Numbered from the stretch's first letter, positions 49,599 through 59,027 are shown. The stretch: DNA of 64,000 nucleotides from Microbacterium sp. Root166 (GCF_001427145.1 NZ_LMGL01000001.1:62823-126822); one strand, 5' to 3'. Notes: generated by a model from the letters alone, not told the origin. Numbers and translations: made by a program.

Positions 49599-50956
49599 GC
49601 GCGCGTCTCCTCGACGATGTTCGCTGCGACGAGGCGTCCCATGCGGACGGCGCCGTCGACGTGCTGGTACCCGGCGCCCGCCATGTCGCTGCACGCGAAG
49701 TGGATGGGACCGACCGGCGTCCGCAGGTCGGCGCCGTAGCGGGTGAGTCCTCCCAGGTCGAAGCTGGCGGCGTAGGCGCCGCGTGTCCACTCCTCGGCAC
49801 CCCAGTCGCTCTCGAAGTAGACGACCGGATGGAGCGCTTCGGGTCCGTAGTAGTGCGAGAGCGATTCGAGGATGCGCGCCTTGCGCTCCTCGGCCGAGAC
49901 ACGGAAGAGGTCGTCGGCGTTGCGGTCCGAGACGAACCCGACGAGGGTGCCGCGCTCGTCCCCGTGATTCGTGTTGTCATACGCCTCGTGCGAGATCTCG
50001 TACGGGCTGAAGGCGGTTCCCGAAAGGCCCTGCTCGCGCCAGAACGGCCGGTCGTAGACGGCGTGGACCTTGATGACGAAGCCCATCGATATGTGCTGGT
50101 GCATCTGCTGCTTCAGTCGCGGCAGCGGCGGGTTGAAGTCGATCCACGGGTAGAGGATCGGCGCGTGGGCGAGGATCACGAACCGCGCCCGCACGGTGAC
50201 GTCGCCGTCGGTGACGATGGTGACGCCCGCGTCGGACCACTCCACGGTATGGACGGGCTGGTTCAGCAGCACGTCGTCGCCGAGGCGCTCCGCGAGCAGC
50301 AGCGGCACCTGCTGGAGCCCGCCGACGACGCGCTCGTCGAGGATGTAGTCGGCGTCGACCAGGTTCGAGAAGCTGCCTGCGCTGGCCGCCATGAGAAGCG
50401 CCTGCAGCGCCGAGAACGCGTACGCCGGCTTGGTGAGCATCGCGCCGGCGATGAAGAGGGCGATGTTGTCGCGCGCCTCCTGGTCGTCGGTCTGCTCCTC
50501 GAGCCAGGCCTCGAACGAGACACGGTCGAGCTCCTCGGCGTCGGGGTGCTCCCACGGCTTGTCGGGGTCGACCTCGGCGACCATGGCGTCGAGCTTCTCG
50601 ATGAGCGTGACCATCGCCTGCTCGGTCGCCGGCGGCACCGGGAAGATCTCACCGGTGAAGCGCGTGAGCTCCCCCGCCTCGTTCACGTAGACGGAGTCGC
50701 CCTCGCGGTAGCGGCGGTACGTCTCGAGCCCGAGCTCGGCGAGCGTCTCCTTCAAAGCCTCCTGATCCGGCGACACCCACTGCCCGCCGATCTCGAGCAT
50801 CGCCCCCTCGACGACGTCGGTCCACAGGCGCCCCCCGACGCGATCCCGAGCCTCGAGGACGACGACCGACAGCCCCGCCTTCTTGAGCTCGTTCGCGGCG
50901 GTGAGGCCGGCGGCTCCTGCTCCGACGATGACGACGTCTCGGGTCAGCTCTCTCAC
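49595..50956 (-). CDS. Flavin monoamine oxidase (putrescine-oxidase-like)
   Basis: A 453-residue FAD-dependent amine oxidase. The dinucleotide fold is VVIVGAGAAGLTAANELKKAG (residues 8-28), followed by VVLEARDRVGGR and GAMLEIGGQWVSP. The C-terminal FAD-binding end has HFACSDMAGAGYQHVDGAVRMG. Overall it resembles actinobacterial putrescine oxidases. It would oxidise putrescine or another amine to the aminoaldehyde, releasing hydrogen peroxide. The GTG at 50956 has GAAGGAG 7 nt upstream. Flanked by gabT and the USP gene in one operon. The exact amine is not provable from sequence. Confidence 0.87.
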   Translation of the reverse strand: MRELTRDVVIVGAGAAGLTAANELKKAGLSVVVLEARDRVGGRLWTDVVEGAMLEIGGQWVSPDQEALKETLAELGLETYRRYREGDSVYVNEAGELTRFTGEIFPVPPATEQAMVTLIEKLDAMVAEVDPDKPWEHPDAEELDRVSFEAWLEEQTDDQEARDNIALFIAGAMLTKPAYAFSALQALLMAASAGSFSNLVDADYILDERVVGGLQQVPLLLAERLGDDVLLNQPVHTVEWSDAGVTIVTDGDVTVRARFVILAHAPILYPWIDFNPPLPRLKQQMHQHISMGFVIKVHAVYDRPFWREQGLSGTAFSPYEISHEAYDNTNHGDERGTLVGFVSDRNADDLFRVSAEERKARILESLSHYYGPEALHPVVYFESDWGAEEWTRGAYAASFDLGGLTRYGADLRTPVGPIHFACSDMAGAGYQHVDGAVRMGRLVAANIVEETRA

Positions 50957-51027
50957 TGTGCACTCCTTCGTGGCGGCGTGGCCGCTGGGGACCCCGTTCG
51001 AACGGGGCGATTCGGCGGGCGGGCCGG

Positions 51028-52392
51028 TCAGGCGGGTACCGCGGCCAGCGCGGCGGCGACGACGTCGATGCCCTCGTGGAGCAGATCGTCGCCGATCGAC
51101 AGCGGCGGCAGGAAACGGATCACGTTCCCGTACGTGCCGCACGTGAGGACGATCACGCCCTCGGCGATGCAGGCCTTCGCGACCGCGGCGGTGAGCGCGG
51201 CATCCGGTTCCCCCGTCGCCGGGTCGACGAACTCGGCCGCGATCATCGCACCGTGACCGCGGACGTCGCCGATGCGCGGGTCGGCGGCCTGCAGCTCCTG
51301 CAGGCGATCGGCGAGGATGCGGCCGATGTCGCGGGCGCGCTCGATCATGCCGTCGTTCTCGAAGACGTCGATCGCGGCGAGCGCCGCGGCGCAGGCGATC
51401 GGGTTGCCGCCGTAGGTGCCGCCGAGGCCGCCGGCGTGCGAGGCGTCCATGATCTCGGCTCGTCCGGTCACGGCCGCCAAGGGCAGGCCCCCCGCGATGC
51501 CCTTGGCGGTCGTGATCAGGTCCGGCACGATGCCGAACACATCGCTCGCGAACATCTCCCCGGTGCGAGCGAAGCCGGTCTGGATCTCGTCGGCGATGAA
51601 GACGACGCCGTTGGCACGGCACCAGTCCACGATCGCCGGGAGGAAGCCGTCCGCGGGGACGATGAAGCCGCCTTCGCCCTGGATCGGCTCGATGATGACG
51701 GCGGCGAGGTTGTCGGCGCCGACCTGCTTCTCCATGATCGAGATCGCGCGCTTGGCCGCCTCTGCGCCGGTGAGCCCGTCGCGGTACGGGTACGACAGCG
51801 GCGCGCGGTAGATCTCGGAGGCGAACGGGCCGAAGCCGCTCTTGTACGGCATCGACTTCGCCGTCAGCGCCATCGTGAGGTTGGTGCGCCCGTGGTAGCC
51901 GTGGTCGAACGCGACGACGGCCTGCCGGCCGGTGAACTTGCGGGCGATCTTGACGGCGTTCTCGACCGCTTCGGCGCCGGAGTTGAACAGCGCGCTCTTC
52001 TTGGCGTGGTCACCGGGGGTGATGCGGTTGAGCGCCTCGGCGACGGCGACGTACGACTCGTACGGCGCGATCATGAAGCACGTGTGGGTGAACTGGGCCA
52101 CCTGGGACTGCACGGCCGCGACGACCTTGGGGTGTGCGTTCCCGATCGTCGTCACGGCGATTCCGGAGCCGAGGTCGATGAGCGAGTTGCCGTCGGCGTC
52201 CACGATGACCCCGCCGCCGGCGGCGACGGCGTGGACCGGCGCGGTGTGACCCACGCCTGCCGCCACCGCGTCCGCCTTGCGGGCGATGAGCTCCTGCGAG
52301 CGCGGTCCCGGAATGCTCGTGACCAGACGCCGTTCCTGAACGAGGGACGGACCGCCCAGCGGCGTTTCGGTGACGGTGTCGAGAGCAGTCAT
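51028..52392 (-). CDS. gabT: 4-aminobutyrate--2-oxoglutarate transaminase
   Basis: A 454-residue class III PLP aminotransferase. The PLP Lys is Lys297 in TTAKGIAGG, with the preceding VVFIADEIQTGFARTG carrying the PLP-Asp and Gln. FNSGAEAVENAVKIAR is the usual GabT substrate segment. It moves the amino group of GABA to 2-oxoglutarate, giving succinate semialdehyde. It is the first gene of the operon and divergent from a PucR regulator. ATG 52392 lies 7 nt after TACGCT, so the operon message is probably leaderless. Confidence 0.93.
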   Translation of the reverse strand: MTALDTVTETPLGGPSLVQERRLVTSIPGPRSQELIARKADAVAAGVGHTAPVHAVAAGGGVIVDADGNSLIDLGSGIAVTTIGNAHPKVVAAVQSQVAQFTHTCFMIAPYESYVAVAEALNRITPGDHAKKSALFNSGAEAVENAVKIARKFTGRQAVVAFDHGYHGRTNLTMALTAKSMPYKSGFGPFASEIYRAPLSYPYRDGLTGAEAAKRAISIMEKQVGADNLAAVIIEPIQGEGGFIVPADGFLPAIVDWCRANGVVFIADEIQTGFARTGEMFASDVFGIVPDLITTAKGIAGGLPLAAVTGRAEIMDASHAGGLGGTYGGNPIACAAALAAIDVFENDGMIERARDIGRILADRLQELQAADPRIGDVRGHGAMIAAEFVDPATGEPDAALTAAVAKACIAEGVIVLTCGTYGNVIRFLPPLSIGDDLLHEGIDVVAAALAAVPA

Positions 52393-52399
52393 GTTCGGG

Positions 52400-52405
52400 A
52401 GCGTA
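52400..52405 (-). promoter_or_regulatory. -10 box TACGCT, leaderless gabT operon
   Basis: TACGCT on the minus strand, 7 nt, then ATG at 52392. Confidence 0.5.
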
Positions 52406-52435
52406 AACGCGGCGAGAGACGCCCGCACCGTCCTC

Positions 52436-52473
52436 GATGTACATTCTGGTGGGACCGATGTACAGGTGGTACA
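52436..52473. promoter_or_regulatory. Repeated GATGTACA and TGTAC-N5-GTACA, putative PucR operator
   Basis: GATGTACA occurs at 52436 and again at 52457, exactly 21 bp (two helical turns) apart. The second copy is also the left arm of TGTAC-AGGTG-GTACA (52459-52473). The whole array lies between divergent gabT and pucR. Confidence 0.6.
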
Positions 52474-52486
52474 CGGTCGGAGGACC

Positions 52487-54034
52487 ATGCACACACGTGA
52501 CGACGCGCCGACCCTGCGCGCACTGCTCAGCCGCGGCGACCTGCATCTCGCCCTTTCCGAGGATGCCGACGCCGACCCCTCGGCGCTCGACCGGCCGGTC
52601 CGGTGGGTCCACAGCTCCGACCTCGCCGACCCGACGCCCTTCCTCTCGGAAGGCCTCGTGCTGCTGACGACCGGAACGCAGTTCCAGGGCGCTCCCGACG
52701 ACGCCGAGCTGTACCGCGCCTACGTGGCCCGGCTGGCCGCCCGCGGCGTGGTGGGCCTCGGGTTCGGCACCGAGGTCGTGCGCGCCGGCATCCCGCCTGC
52801 GCTGGTGGACGCATGCCGCCGCTCCGGCATGCCGCTGTTCGAGGTGCCCTACCGCACGCCGTTCATCGCCGTGGCCCGCGCGAACGCCGAGGCCATCGCC
52901 GCGCAGACGTATGCCCGGCGCAGCTGGGCACTCGCCGCGCAGCGCGCGATCGCACTGGCGGCGCTGCGGCCCGACGGGCTCGGCGCCACGGTCGCCGAAC
53001 TCGCCCGCCAGCTCGGCAGTTGGGTGGGCATGTACGACGCGGCCGGCGAACTCTCGCGCCAGCATCCGGCGGGGGGCCTCGATGGCGAGACAGCCGAGGC
53101 GCTGCGACGCGAGGTGGCAGGCGTGCTGGGGCGCGGGGCTCGCGCCGGCTCGTCGCTGCGGATCGGCCAGACCCCCTTCAGCCTCCAGACCCTCGGCCGA
53201 GGCGGACACCTCCGCGGAGTGATCGCCATCGCCGCGGGCGACCTCGACCAGGAGGGCCGCGGTGTCGTCACGGCCGTGATCGCCATGGCCGGACTGGCGC
53301 TCGAGCAGCAGCAGGGCCTCAGCCGTGCGCGCGGCGCGCTGCGCGCCGGGCTCATGCAGACGCTGCTCACCGGCGACCCGGCCCTCGCCCGGCGCATCGC
53401 GCGCGAGCTGTGGGGGCCGCTGCCGTCCGCGCCGGTGAACGTGGCGGTGACGGATGCCGCGGCCGCCGGCGACGCCCTGACCGAGCTCCTCGAACTGCGG
53501 GTCGAGGAACGCCGCGGCACGCTCTTCTTCGGGCGCGCCGACGATGACCTCGTCCTGGTCGTGCCGTCCGGCGACCGGACCGCGCTCGACGAGATCGCCG
53601 AGCGCTTCGGCTCGCGCGTGGGCGTCTCCGAAGCGATCGGCTACGACGGGTTCGCCGACGCGGTGGCCCAGGCCCGGACGGCCCGCGACCGCGGTGCGGG
53701 CGGGGCCGGCACCGCGGGCGGGAGCATCACGGCGTTCGCCGAGGTAGCGAGGTCGGGGGTCCTCTCGGCGCTGTCGGGCGAGGCCAGGGCACTCGCGCGT
53801 GCCGAGCTCGCTCCGCTGCGCGACCACGACGAGGCCGAGGGCACCCGGCTGATCGAGACGCTGCAGGCCTGGCTGTCCAGCGACTGCTCGCACGAGGCAT
53901 CCGCTCGCGTTCTCGGTGTGCACCGGCACACGGTCCGCACGCGGCTCGCGCTGGCGGAGCGCGTGCTGGGCCGGGACCTGACGTCTTTCGCGACCCGCGC
54001 CGAGCTCTGGGCGGCGCTGCGCGCCCTGGACTGA
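52487..54034 (+). CDS. PucR-family transcriptional activator
   Basis: A 515-residue PucR-type regulator. An N-terminal sensor domain (about 1-125) contains VRWVHSSDLADPTPFLSEGLVLLTTG. A GGDEF-like middle region follows, then a C-terminal Fis-like HTH (LQAWLSSDCSHEASARVLGVHRHTVRTRLALAERVLG). Members activate purine, GABA (GabR/PuuR analogues in actinobacteria) or polyamine catabolism on binding a ligand. It is divergent from gabT with repeated TGTACA sites between, so control of the GABA/polyamine operon is the natural inference. ATG 52487 follows GGAGG. Confidence 0.87.
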   Translation: MHTRDDAPTLRALLSRGDLHLALSEDADADPSALDRPVRWVHSSDLADPTPFLSEGLVLLTTGTQFQGAPDDAELYRAYVARLAARGVVGLGFGTEVVRAGIPPALVDACRRSGMPLFEVPYRTPFIAVARANAEAIAAQTYARRSWALAAQRAIALAALRPDGLGATVAELARQLGSWVGMYDAAGELSRQHPAGGLDGETAEALRREVAGVLGRGARAGSSLRIGQTPFSLQTLGRGGHLRGVIAIAAGDLDQEGRGVVTAVIAMAGLALEQQQGLSRARGALRAGLMQTLLTGDPALARRIARELWGPLPSAPVNVAVTDAAAAGDALTELLELRVEERRGTLFFGRADDDLVLVVPSGDRTALDEIAERFGSRVGVSEAIGYDGFADAVAQARTARDRGAGGAGTAGGSITAFAEVARSGVLSALSGEARALARAELAPLRDHDEAEGTRLIETLQAWLSSDCSHEASARVLGVHRHTVRTRLALAERVLGRDLTSFATRAELWAALRALD

Positions 54035-54229
54035 CCGGACCCAGTCCGAACAGACGACCGTCCTTTCATCGCACTTGTGCGCGAGTGCCGCAGAAGGACC
54101 TGCGGCTGTTGCGACCAGATGCGCTCGCACCGTCGCGGAAGCCGGGGACGAGACGGAACGCCCCGCGCGGCGGCGCACTCGCGACACACTGCCCGCCCGG
54201 CGGCGTGGGTCGCGCGAGAGGATGGCGTC

Positions 54230-55621
54230 ATGAGCGACGCGCCCGTGCCCAACGGCGACGTCTCGTGGTGGTGGCGGGACCTCGGCGGCACGCCGGCGCC
54301 GCGACCGGCCCTGAACGGCGACCTCGATGCCGACGTCGCGATCGTCGGCGCCGGCTACACCGGGCTGTGGGCGGCGTACTACCTCAAACGAGAGCAGCCC
54401 GACCTCCGGGTCGTCGTGCTCGAGCAACGGTTCGCGGGCTTCGGCGCGTCCGGACGCAACGGCGGCTGGCTCACGAACACCGTCACCGGCGGGCGCGAGC
54501 GGTACGCGGCATCCCACGGTCGTGACGCGGCCATCGCGCAGCAGCGATCGCTCAACGAGACCGTGGACGAGGTCATCGCCGTCGCCCGGCGCGAGGACAT
54601 CGACGCAGACGTCGTCAAGGGCGGCGAGCTCGATGTCGCCCGCTCCCCCGCGCAGCTGGCGCGACTTCGGGCAGCGGTCCTCGCCGAGCAGGCGTGGCCG
54701 CACACGGACGTCGAGGAGTGGGATGCCGCGGCCACGGCGGCCCGCGTCGGCGTCGAGGGCGTGCTCGGCGGGATGTGGCACCCGCACTGCGCACGCGTGC
54801 ACCCCGCGAAGCTGGTGTCCGGGCTCGCCGCGGCCGTCGAGCGGCTGGGCGTGCGCATCTGCGAGCAGACCCGGGTGACCGAGATCACTCCGGGCCGCGC
54901 CGTCACCGAGCGTGGGGTGGTGCGCGCGGCGCACGTGCTGCGCGCGACCGAGGGCTTCACGCCGGACCTCCGTGGACAGCACCGGACCTGGCTCCCGATG
55001 AACTCGTCGATGATCGTGACCGAGCCGATCCCGGCGGCGGCGTGGGACCGCATCGGCTGGAGCGGTCGCGAGACGCTCGGCGACTTCGCTCACGTGTACA
55101 TGTACGCCCAGCGCACGGCGGATGACCGTATCGCGTTCGGCGGACGCGGCGTGCCCTATCGCTTCGGCTCGCGGGTCGACACCGACGGCTCGACGCAGCA
55201 GCGCACGATCGCCTCCCTCACGGCGCTGCTGCGGCAGTTCTTCCCGGATGCCGCGGACGCGCCGATCGCGCATGCCTGGGCGGGCGTGCTCGGCGTCGCC
55301 CGCGACTGGGCGGCGACCGTCGGGCACGACCGCGCCACCGGTCTCGGCTGGGCGGGCGGCTACGTCGGGACCGGAGTGACCGCGACCAACCTCGCCGGCC
55401 GCACGCTGGCCGACCTCGTGCTCGAGCGCGACACCGAGCTCACCCGCCTGCCGTGGACCGGCCATCACGCGAAGCGATGGGAGCCCGAGCCGTTGCGGTG
55501 GGTCGCGGTGAACGCGATCTACACCGCCTACCGGCTCGCCGACCGGGTCGAGGCCTCCCGTTCTTCCTCCCGCACCGCGTGGCCGGCCCGTGTCGCCGAC
55601 GTCATCGCCGGGCGCCACTGA
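54230..55621 (+). CDS. FAD-dependent oxidoreductase, PuuB-like (gamma-glutamylputrescine oxidase family)
   Basis: A 463-residue DAO-type oxidoreductase. The FAD motif is DVAIVGAGYTGLWAAYYLK (residues 30-48), followed by VVVLEQRFAGFGASGRNGGWL and a C-terminal GWAGGYVGTGVTATNLAGRTLADL. These are features of the PuuB/OrdL group that oxidises gamma-glutamylputrescine or similar amines. It follows pucR after 195 bp, so it is probably part of the same amine regulon, giving a second entry oxidase besides the putrescine-oxidase-like protein. No glutamate-putrescine ligase (PuuA) is seen nearby. Confidence 0.86.
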   Translation: MSDAPVPNGDVSWWWRDLGGTPAPRPALNGDLDADVAIVGAGYTGLWAAYYLKREQPDLRVVVLEQRFAGFGASGRNGGWLTNTVTGGRERYAASHGRDAAIAQQRSLNETVDEVIAVARREDIDADVVKGGELDVARSPAQLARLRAAVLAEQAWPHTDVEEWDAAATAARVGVEGVLGGMWHPHCARVHPAKLVSGLAAAVERLGVRICEQTRVTEITPGRAVTERGVVRAAHVLRATEGFTPDLRGQHRTWLPMNSSMIVTEPIPAAAWDRIGWSGRETLGDFAHVYMYAQRTADDRIAFGGRGVPYRFGSRVDTDGSTQQRTIASLTALLRQFFPDAADAPIAHAWAGVLGVARDWAATVGHDRATGLGWAGGYVGTGVTATNLAGRTLADLVLERDTELTRLPWTGHHAKRWEPEPLRWVAVNAIYTAYRLADRVEASRSSSRTAWPARVADVIAGRH

Positions 55622-55716
55622 CCACTCCCCGCTAGCACGATCCCCGACTCCGGTCGAGGTCATTCCGCACGCCTGCGCGAGCGACCACGGTGGTCGATGA
55701 GGTCATTCTCATGTGC

Positions 55717-55741
55717 CAATACCTTTCATGTGTCAGGTTTT
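55717..55741 (-). promoter_or_regulatory. 25-nt operator-like element, copy 1 (upstream of sugar ABC operon)
   Basis: Matches 22 of 25 positions of the element at 62512-62536 when compared in the same orientation relative to the gene it precedes. The core is an imperfect palindrome, ACCTTTCATGTGTCAGGT. It lies 96 bp before the binding-protein gene. Confidence 0.65.
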
Positions 55742-55836
55742 AGGAGTACCGTCATCATCGGGCGCTCCCCCGGCGCCCCCACAGCCGAGGCAAGGCCGCC
55801 GCGGAGGCGGCGACGACCAATGGAGGCGTCAGACCC

Positions 55837-57135
55837 ATGAACAGATCACTCACCCCGAGAAGCGCTCGATGGGCCGCGGCCGGCGCCGTGGTCCTCGTCG
55901 GCACGCTGACCCTTGCGGGCTGCGGCCGCACCGACGGCGGCGATTCCGCCGGTCCGGAAGCCGGCGAGGCGATCGACGACTCGCCCGCCTCGGGCACCGT
56001 CGACATCTGGGCGATGGGCAACGAGGGCGAGGTCCTCGGAGAGCTCGCCGCGCAGTTCGAGGAGGAGAACCCCGACGTCACGATCAACGTGACCGCCGTG
56101 CCGTGGGAGAGTGCGCACGACCGCATCGCCACGGCGATCGCCGGCGGCGAGACTCCGGACATCTCGATGCTCGGCACGACCTGGGTCGGCGAGTTCGCCG
56201 CCACCGGGGCCTTCGAGCCGACCCCCGAGGGCCTGGTGGACGAGTCCTCGTTCTTCGAGGGATCGTGGGAGACCGCCGTGGTGGACGACGTGGCCTACGG
56301 CGTCCCCTGGTACGTCGACACCCGTGTCCTCTACTACCGCACCGACCTCGCCGAGGCGGCCGGCGTCGAGCCTCCCGAGACCTGGGAGGAGTACACCGAG
56401 TTCACCAAGGCGCTCCAGGGCGCCGGCGCGGAGTGGGGCGTCTCACTTCCGCCGGGGGGCTTCGACTCCTGGCAGTACGTCACCCCACTCGCCTGGCAGC
56501 AGGGCGGCGAGATCCTGAACGAGGACGGAACCGAGTTCACCTTCGACACACCGGAGTGGGAGGAGGCGTTCTCCTTCTACACGAGCTTCTTCGAGCAGGG
56601 CATCGCCGAGCCGCGCCGCCTGGAGGGCGGCGAGATCGAGGCCGCCTTCATCAACGGCGAGGTCGGCGCGTTCTACAGCGGCCCGTTCCACGTCAGTCTG
56701 CTGCTCGAGCAGGGCGGCGAGGAGTTCGCCGACAAGTTCGGCGTGGCGATGGTACCCGGCGCCGACAGCCGCACGAGCTTCACCGGCGGTGGAAATCTCG
56801 CGGTGTTCGAAGACACCGAGAACCGGGATGCCTCGTGGAAGTTCGTCCGGTGGCTGAGCCAGCCCGAGACGCAGATCGAGTGGTACGACATCTCGACCGA
56901 CCTGCCCAGCGTGCAGGCGGCCTGGGACGACGCGACGTTCGCCGACGACCCGTACCTGAGCGTGTTCGGCGAGCAGCTGCAGGATTCGAAGGCTCCGCCG
57001 GCGATCGCGACCTGGGCCCAGGTCTCCGCTGTGATCGACCAGGAGCTCGAGAAGGCCACCCGCGGCGATACGACTGCCGCCGAGGCGATCGCGACCATCC
57101 AGGAGCAGGCATCGTCCATCGGGACCGGCCAGTAG
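55837..57135 (+). CDS. Sugar ABC transporter, substrate-binding lipoprotein
   Basis: A 432-residue extracellular solute-binding protein of the SBP_bac_1 type. The signal peptide ends in LTLAGCG, so lipidation is at Cys29. The mature protein starts SGTVDIWAMGNEGEVLGELAAQFEEENPDV and contains YGVPWYVDTRVLYYRTDLAEAAGV, both typical of oligosaccharide binders. It would feed the two permeases encoded next. Genome context (GH1 beta-glucosidase, secreted glucanase-like protein) suggests a beta-gluco-oligosaccharide ligand. First gene of the operon, 96 bp after the shared operator. Confidence 0.93.
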   Translation: MNRSLTPRSARWAAAGAVVLVGTLTLAGCGRTDGGDSAGPEAGEAIDDSPASGTVDIWAMGNEGEVLGELAAQFEEENPDVTINVTAVPWESAHDRIATAIAGGETPDISMLGTTWVGEFAATGAFEPTPEGLVDESSFFEGSWETAVVDDVAYGVPWYVDTRVLYYRTDLAEAAGVEPPETWEEYTEFTKALQGAGAEWGVSLPPGGFDSWQYVTPLAWQQGGEILNEDGTEFTFDTPEWEEAFSFYTSFFEQGIAEPRRLEGGEIEAAFINGEVGAFYSGPFHVSLLLEQGGEEFADKFGVAMVPGADSRTSFTGGGNLAVFEDTENRDASWKFVRWLSQPETQIEWYDISTDLPSVQAAWDDATFADDPYLSVFGEQLQDSKAPPAIATWAQVSAVIDQELEKATRGDTTAAEAIATIQEQASSIGTGQ

Positions 57136-57143
57136 GTCTACCC

Positions 57144-58079
57144 ATGACCACTCTCGCTTCTGCGGCACCGCCGCGGCGCCCCGCACCTCGTGCGCGGGCG
57201 TCGCGGCGGGAACGCCGGATGACGCTGACGGCGTGGCTGTTCGCGGCGCCGTTCATGATCCTGTTCGTGGTGTTCATGGCAGGCCCCATCATCGGGTCCT
57301 TCGCGATGAGCTTCACCGACATGACCACACGCGACCTCGAGACTCCGTTCCAGGTGAACGTCGTCGGCCTCGAGAACTACATCCGCCTGTTCCAGGATCC
57401 GCGGTTCCTGCACTCGCTGGGCAACACGTTCACGTTCGTCGTGGTCGCCGTCCCCCTGACCATCGCCCTGGCACTCGCCGTCGCGCTCGCGCTCGACAAG
57501 GGCATCCACCGCTTCCGCACCGTGTACCGCGTCGGCTACTACGCCCCCGTCGTCACGAGCATCGTCGCCATCGCGATCGTCTGGCGGTTCATCCTGCAGC
57601 CGGACGGCCTGCTCAACGGCTTCCTGGCCGTGTTCGGCATCCAAGGTCCGGACTGGCTGCAGTCGACGACGTGGGCGCTCCCCTCGCTCATCATGATGGC
57701 GGTCTGGCGCAACATCGGCACGATCATGGTCATCTTCCTCGCCGCACTCCAGGGCGTCCCGCGCGAGCATCACGAGGCCGCGATGGTCGACGGCGCGAAT
57801 GCGTGGCAGCGCTTCCGGCACATCACGATCCCCGCCATGCGGCCCGCGATCCTGTTCGCGACCGTCATCACCGGCATCGGGTTCCTGCAGTTCTTCGAGG
57901 AGCCGTACGTGATGACGCAGGGTGGCCCTCTCGACGCGACACTCTCGACCGCGATGTACACGTACGACCAGTTCGGCTTCGGAAACTACGCCTACGCCTC
58001 GGCGGCCAGCTACGTGCTGTTCCTGGCGATCGTGGTGCTGTCGCTCATTCAATTCCGCCTGCTCGGGAAGAAGGACTGA
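57144..58079 (+). CDS. Sugar ABC transporter permease 1 (MalF-like)
   Basis: A 311-residue permease with six spans and a basic N-terminal tail (PPRRPAPRARASRRERR). The EAA loop is EAAMVDGANAWQRFRHITIPAMRP, the conserved docking motif for the ATPase. Similarity is to MalF/UgpA type carbohydrate permeases. It lies 8 bp after the binding-protein stop and 1 bp before the partner permease. No ATPase gene is in this operon, so a shared MsmK-type ATPase encoded elsewhere is expected. Confidence 0.93.
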   Translation: MTTLASAAPPRRPAPRARASRRERRMTLTAWLFAAPFMILFVVFMAGPIIGSFAMSFTDMTTRDLETPFQVNVVGLENYIRLFQDPRFLHSLGNTFTFVVVAVPLTIALALAVALALDKGIHRFRTVYRVGYYAPVVTSIVAIAIVWRFILQPDGLLNGFLAVFGIQGPDWLQSTTWALPSLIMMAVWRNIGTIMVIFLAALQGVPREHHEAAMVDGANAWQRFRHITIPAMRPAILFATVITGIGFLQFFEEPYVMTQGGPLDATLSTAMYTYDQFGFGNYAYASAASYVLFLAIVVLSLIQFRLLGKKD

Positions 58080-58080
58080 C

Positions 58081-59025
58081 ATGTCCGCGACACCTCCTTC
58101 CGCCGCCGCCGAGGCGTCCCGCCCCCTCGGCCCGGTCCTGGCCTCGTCGGCGGTGACCGACACGGACGTCGACCGCCCCGAGCCGCACCCGGCCGGACGA
58201 CGCCGCCGGGGCGATCGCCCGCGGTGGTGGCTGTACATCGTGCTCACACTGGGCCTCATCGCGATGGTGATGCCGTTCGTGTGGATGATCCTCGGGTCGT
58301 TCAAGACGGATGCCGAGATCCGCCAGAACCCGACCGGCTTCCTGCCGCAGAACCCGACCGTCGAGAACTTCGAGACGCTCTTCGGGCGCCTCGACTTCAC
58401 CACGTTCTTCATCAACAGCATCGTGGTCGCGGTGTTCGTGACACTCGGCAACATCGTGTTCTGCTCGATGATCGGCTACGCGCTGGCGAAGCTTCAGTTC
58501 CGCGGCAAGAAGCTGCTGTTCGCCCTGGTGCTCGGCACGCTGATGGTGCCGGGCGTGGTCACGTTCGTCCCGCTGTTCGTGCTCACTGCGAATCTCGGGC
58601 TCGTCAACTCGTATCCCGGCCTGATCCTGCCGTTCCTCATCTCGCCGCTGGGCGTGTTCCTCATGCGGCAGTTCATGCTGAGCCTGCCCGACGAGCTGAT
58701 CGAGGCGGCCCGCATCGACGGCGCGAGCGAGTGGCGGATCTTCCTGCGCGTGATCATGCCGATGTGCGGCCCGGCCGTGGCGACGCTCACGATCCTCACC
58801 TTCCTGGCCAGCTGGAACAACTTCCTGTGGCCGCTCGTGGTGGCCACCACCGAGGACATGTACACGCTGCCGGTGGCGCTCGCGCTGTATTCGGTCAGCC
58901 AGAACGCGGCGCGCTACGGGCTCATGATGGCCGGCGCCGTGGTGGTCGTGCTGCCGATGCTGCTCCTGTTCGTCTTCCTGCAGCGCTACTTCGTGCAGGG
59001 CATCGCGCTCACGGGCATCAAGTGA
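58081..59025 (+). CDS. Sugar ABC transporter permease 2 (MalG-like)
   Basis: A 314-residue MalG/UgpE-type permease with a 45-residue hydrophilic, Pro/Arg-rich N-terminus and six spans. The EAA loop is EAARIDGASEWRIFLRVIMPMCGP. MPFVWMILGSFKTDAEI in the first third is the normal family signature. It pairs with MalF-like permease 1 and is followed by a 26-bp perfect palindrome and the beta-glucosidase gene. The ATG follows the permease 1 stop by one base. Confidence 0.93.
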   Translation: MSATPPSAAAEASRPLGPVLASSAVTDTDVDRPEPHPAGRRRRGDRPRWWLYIVLTLGLIAMVMPFVWMILGSFKTDAEIRQNPTGFLPQNPTVENFETLFGRLDFTTFFINSIVVAVFVTLGNIVFCSMIGYALAKLQFRGKKLLFALVLGTLMVPGVVTFVPLFVLTANLGLVNSYPGLILPFLISPLGVFLMRQFMLSLPDELIEAARIDGASEWRIFLRVIMPMCGPAVATLTILTFLASWNNFLWPLVVATTEDMYTLPVALALYSVSQNAARYGLMMAGAVVVVLPMLLLFVFLQRYFVQGIALTGIK

Positions 59026-59027
59026 CC

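Noticed and set aside
52010..55663. Minus-strand open frame of about 1,200 codons across pucR and the PuuB-like gene
   Set aside because: An antisense shadow of two well-supported plus-strand genes; biased composition, no domain.
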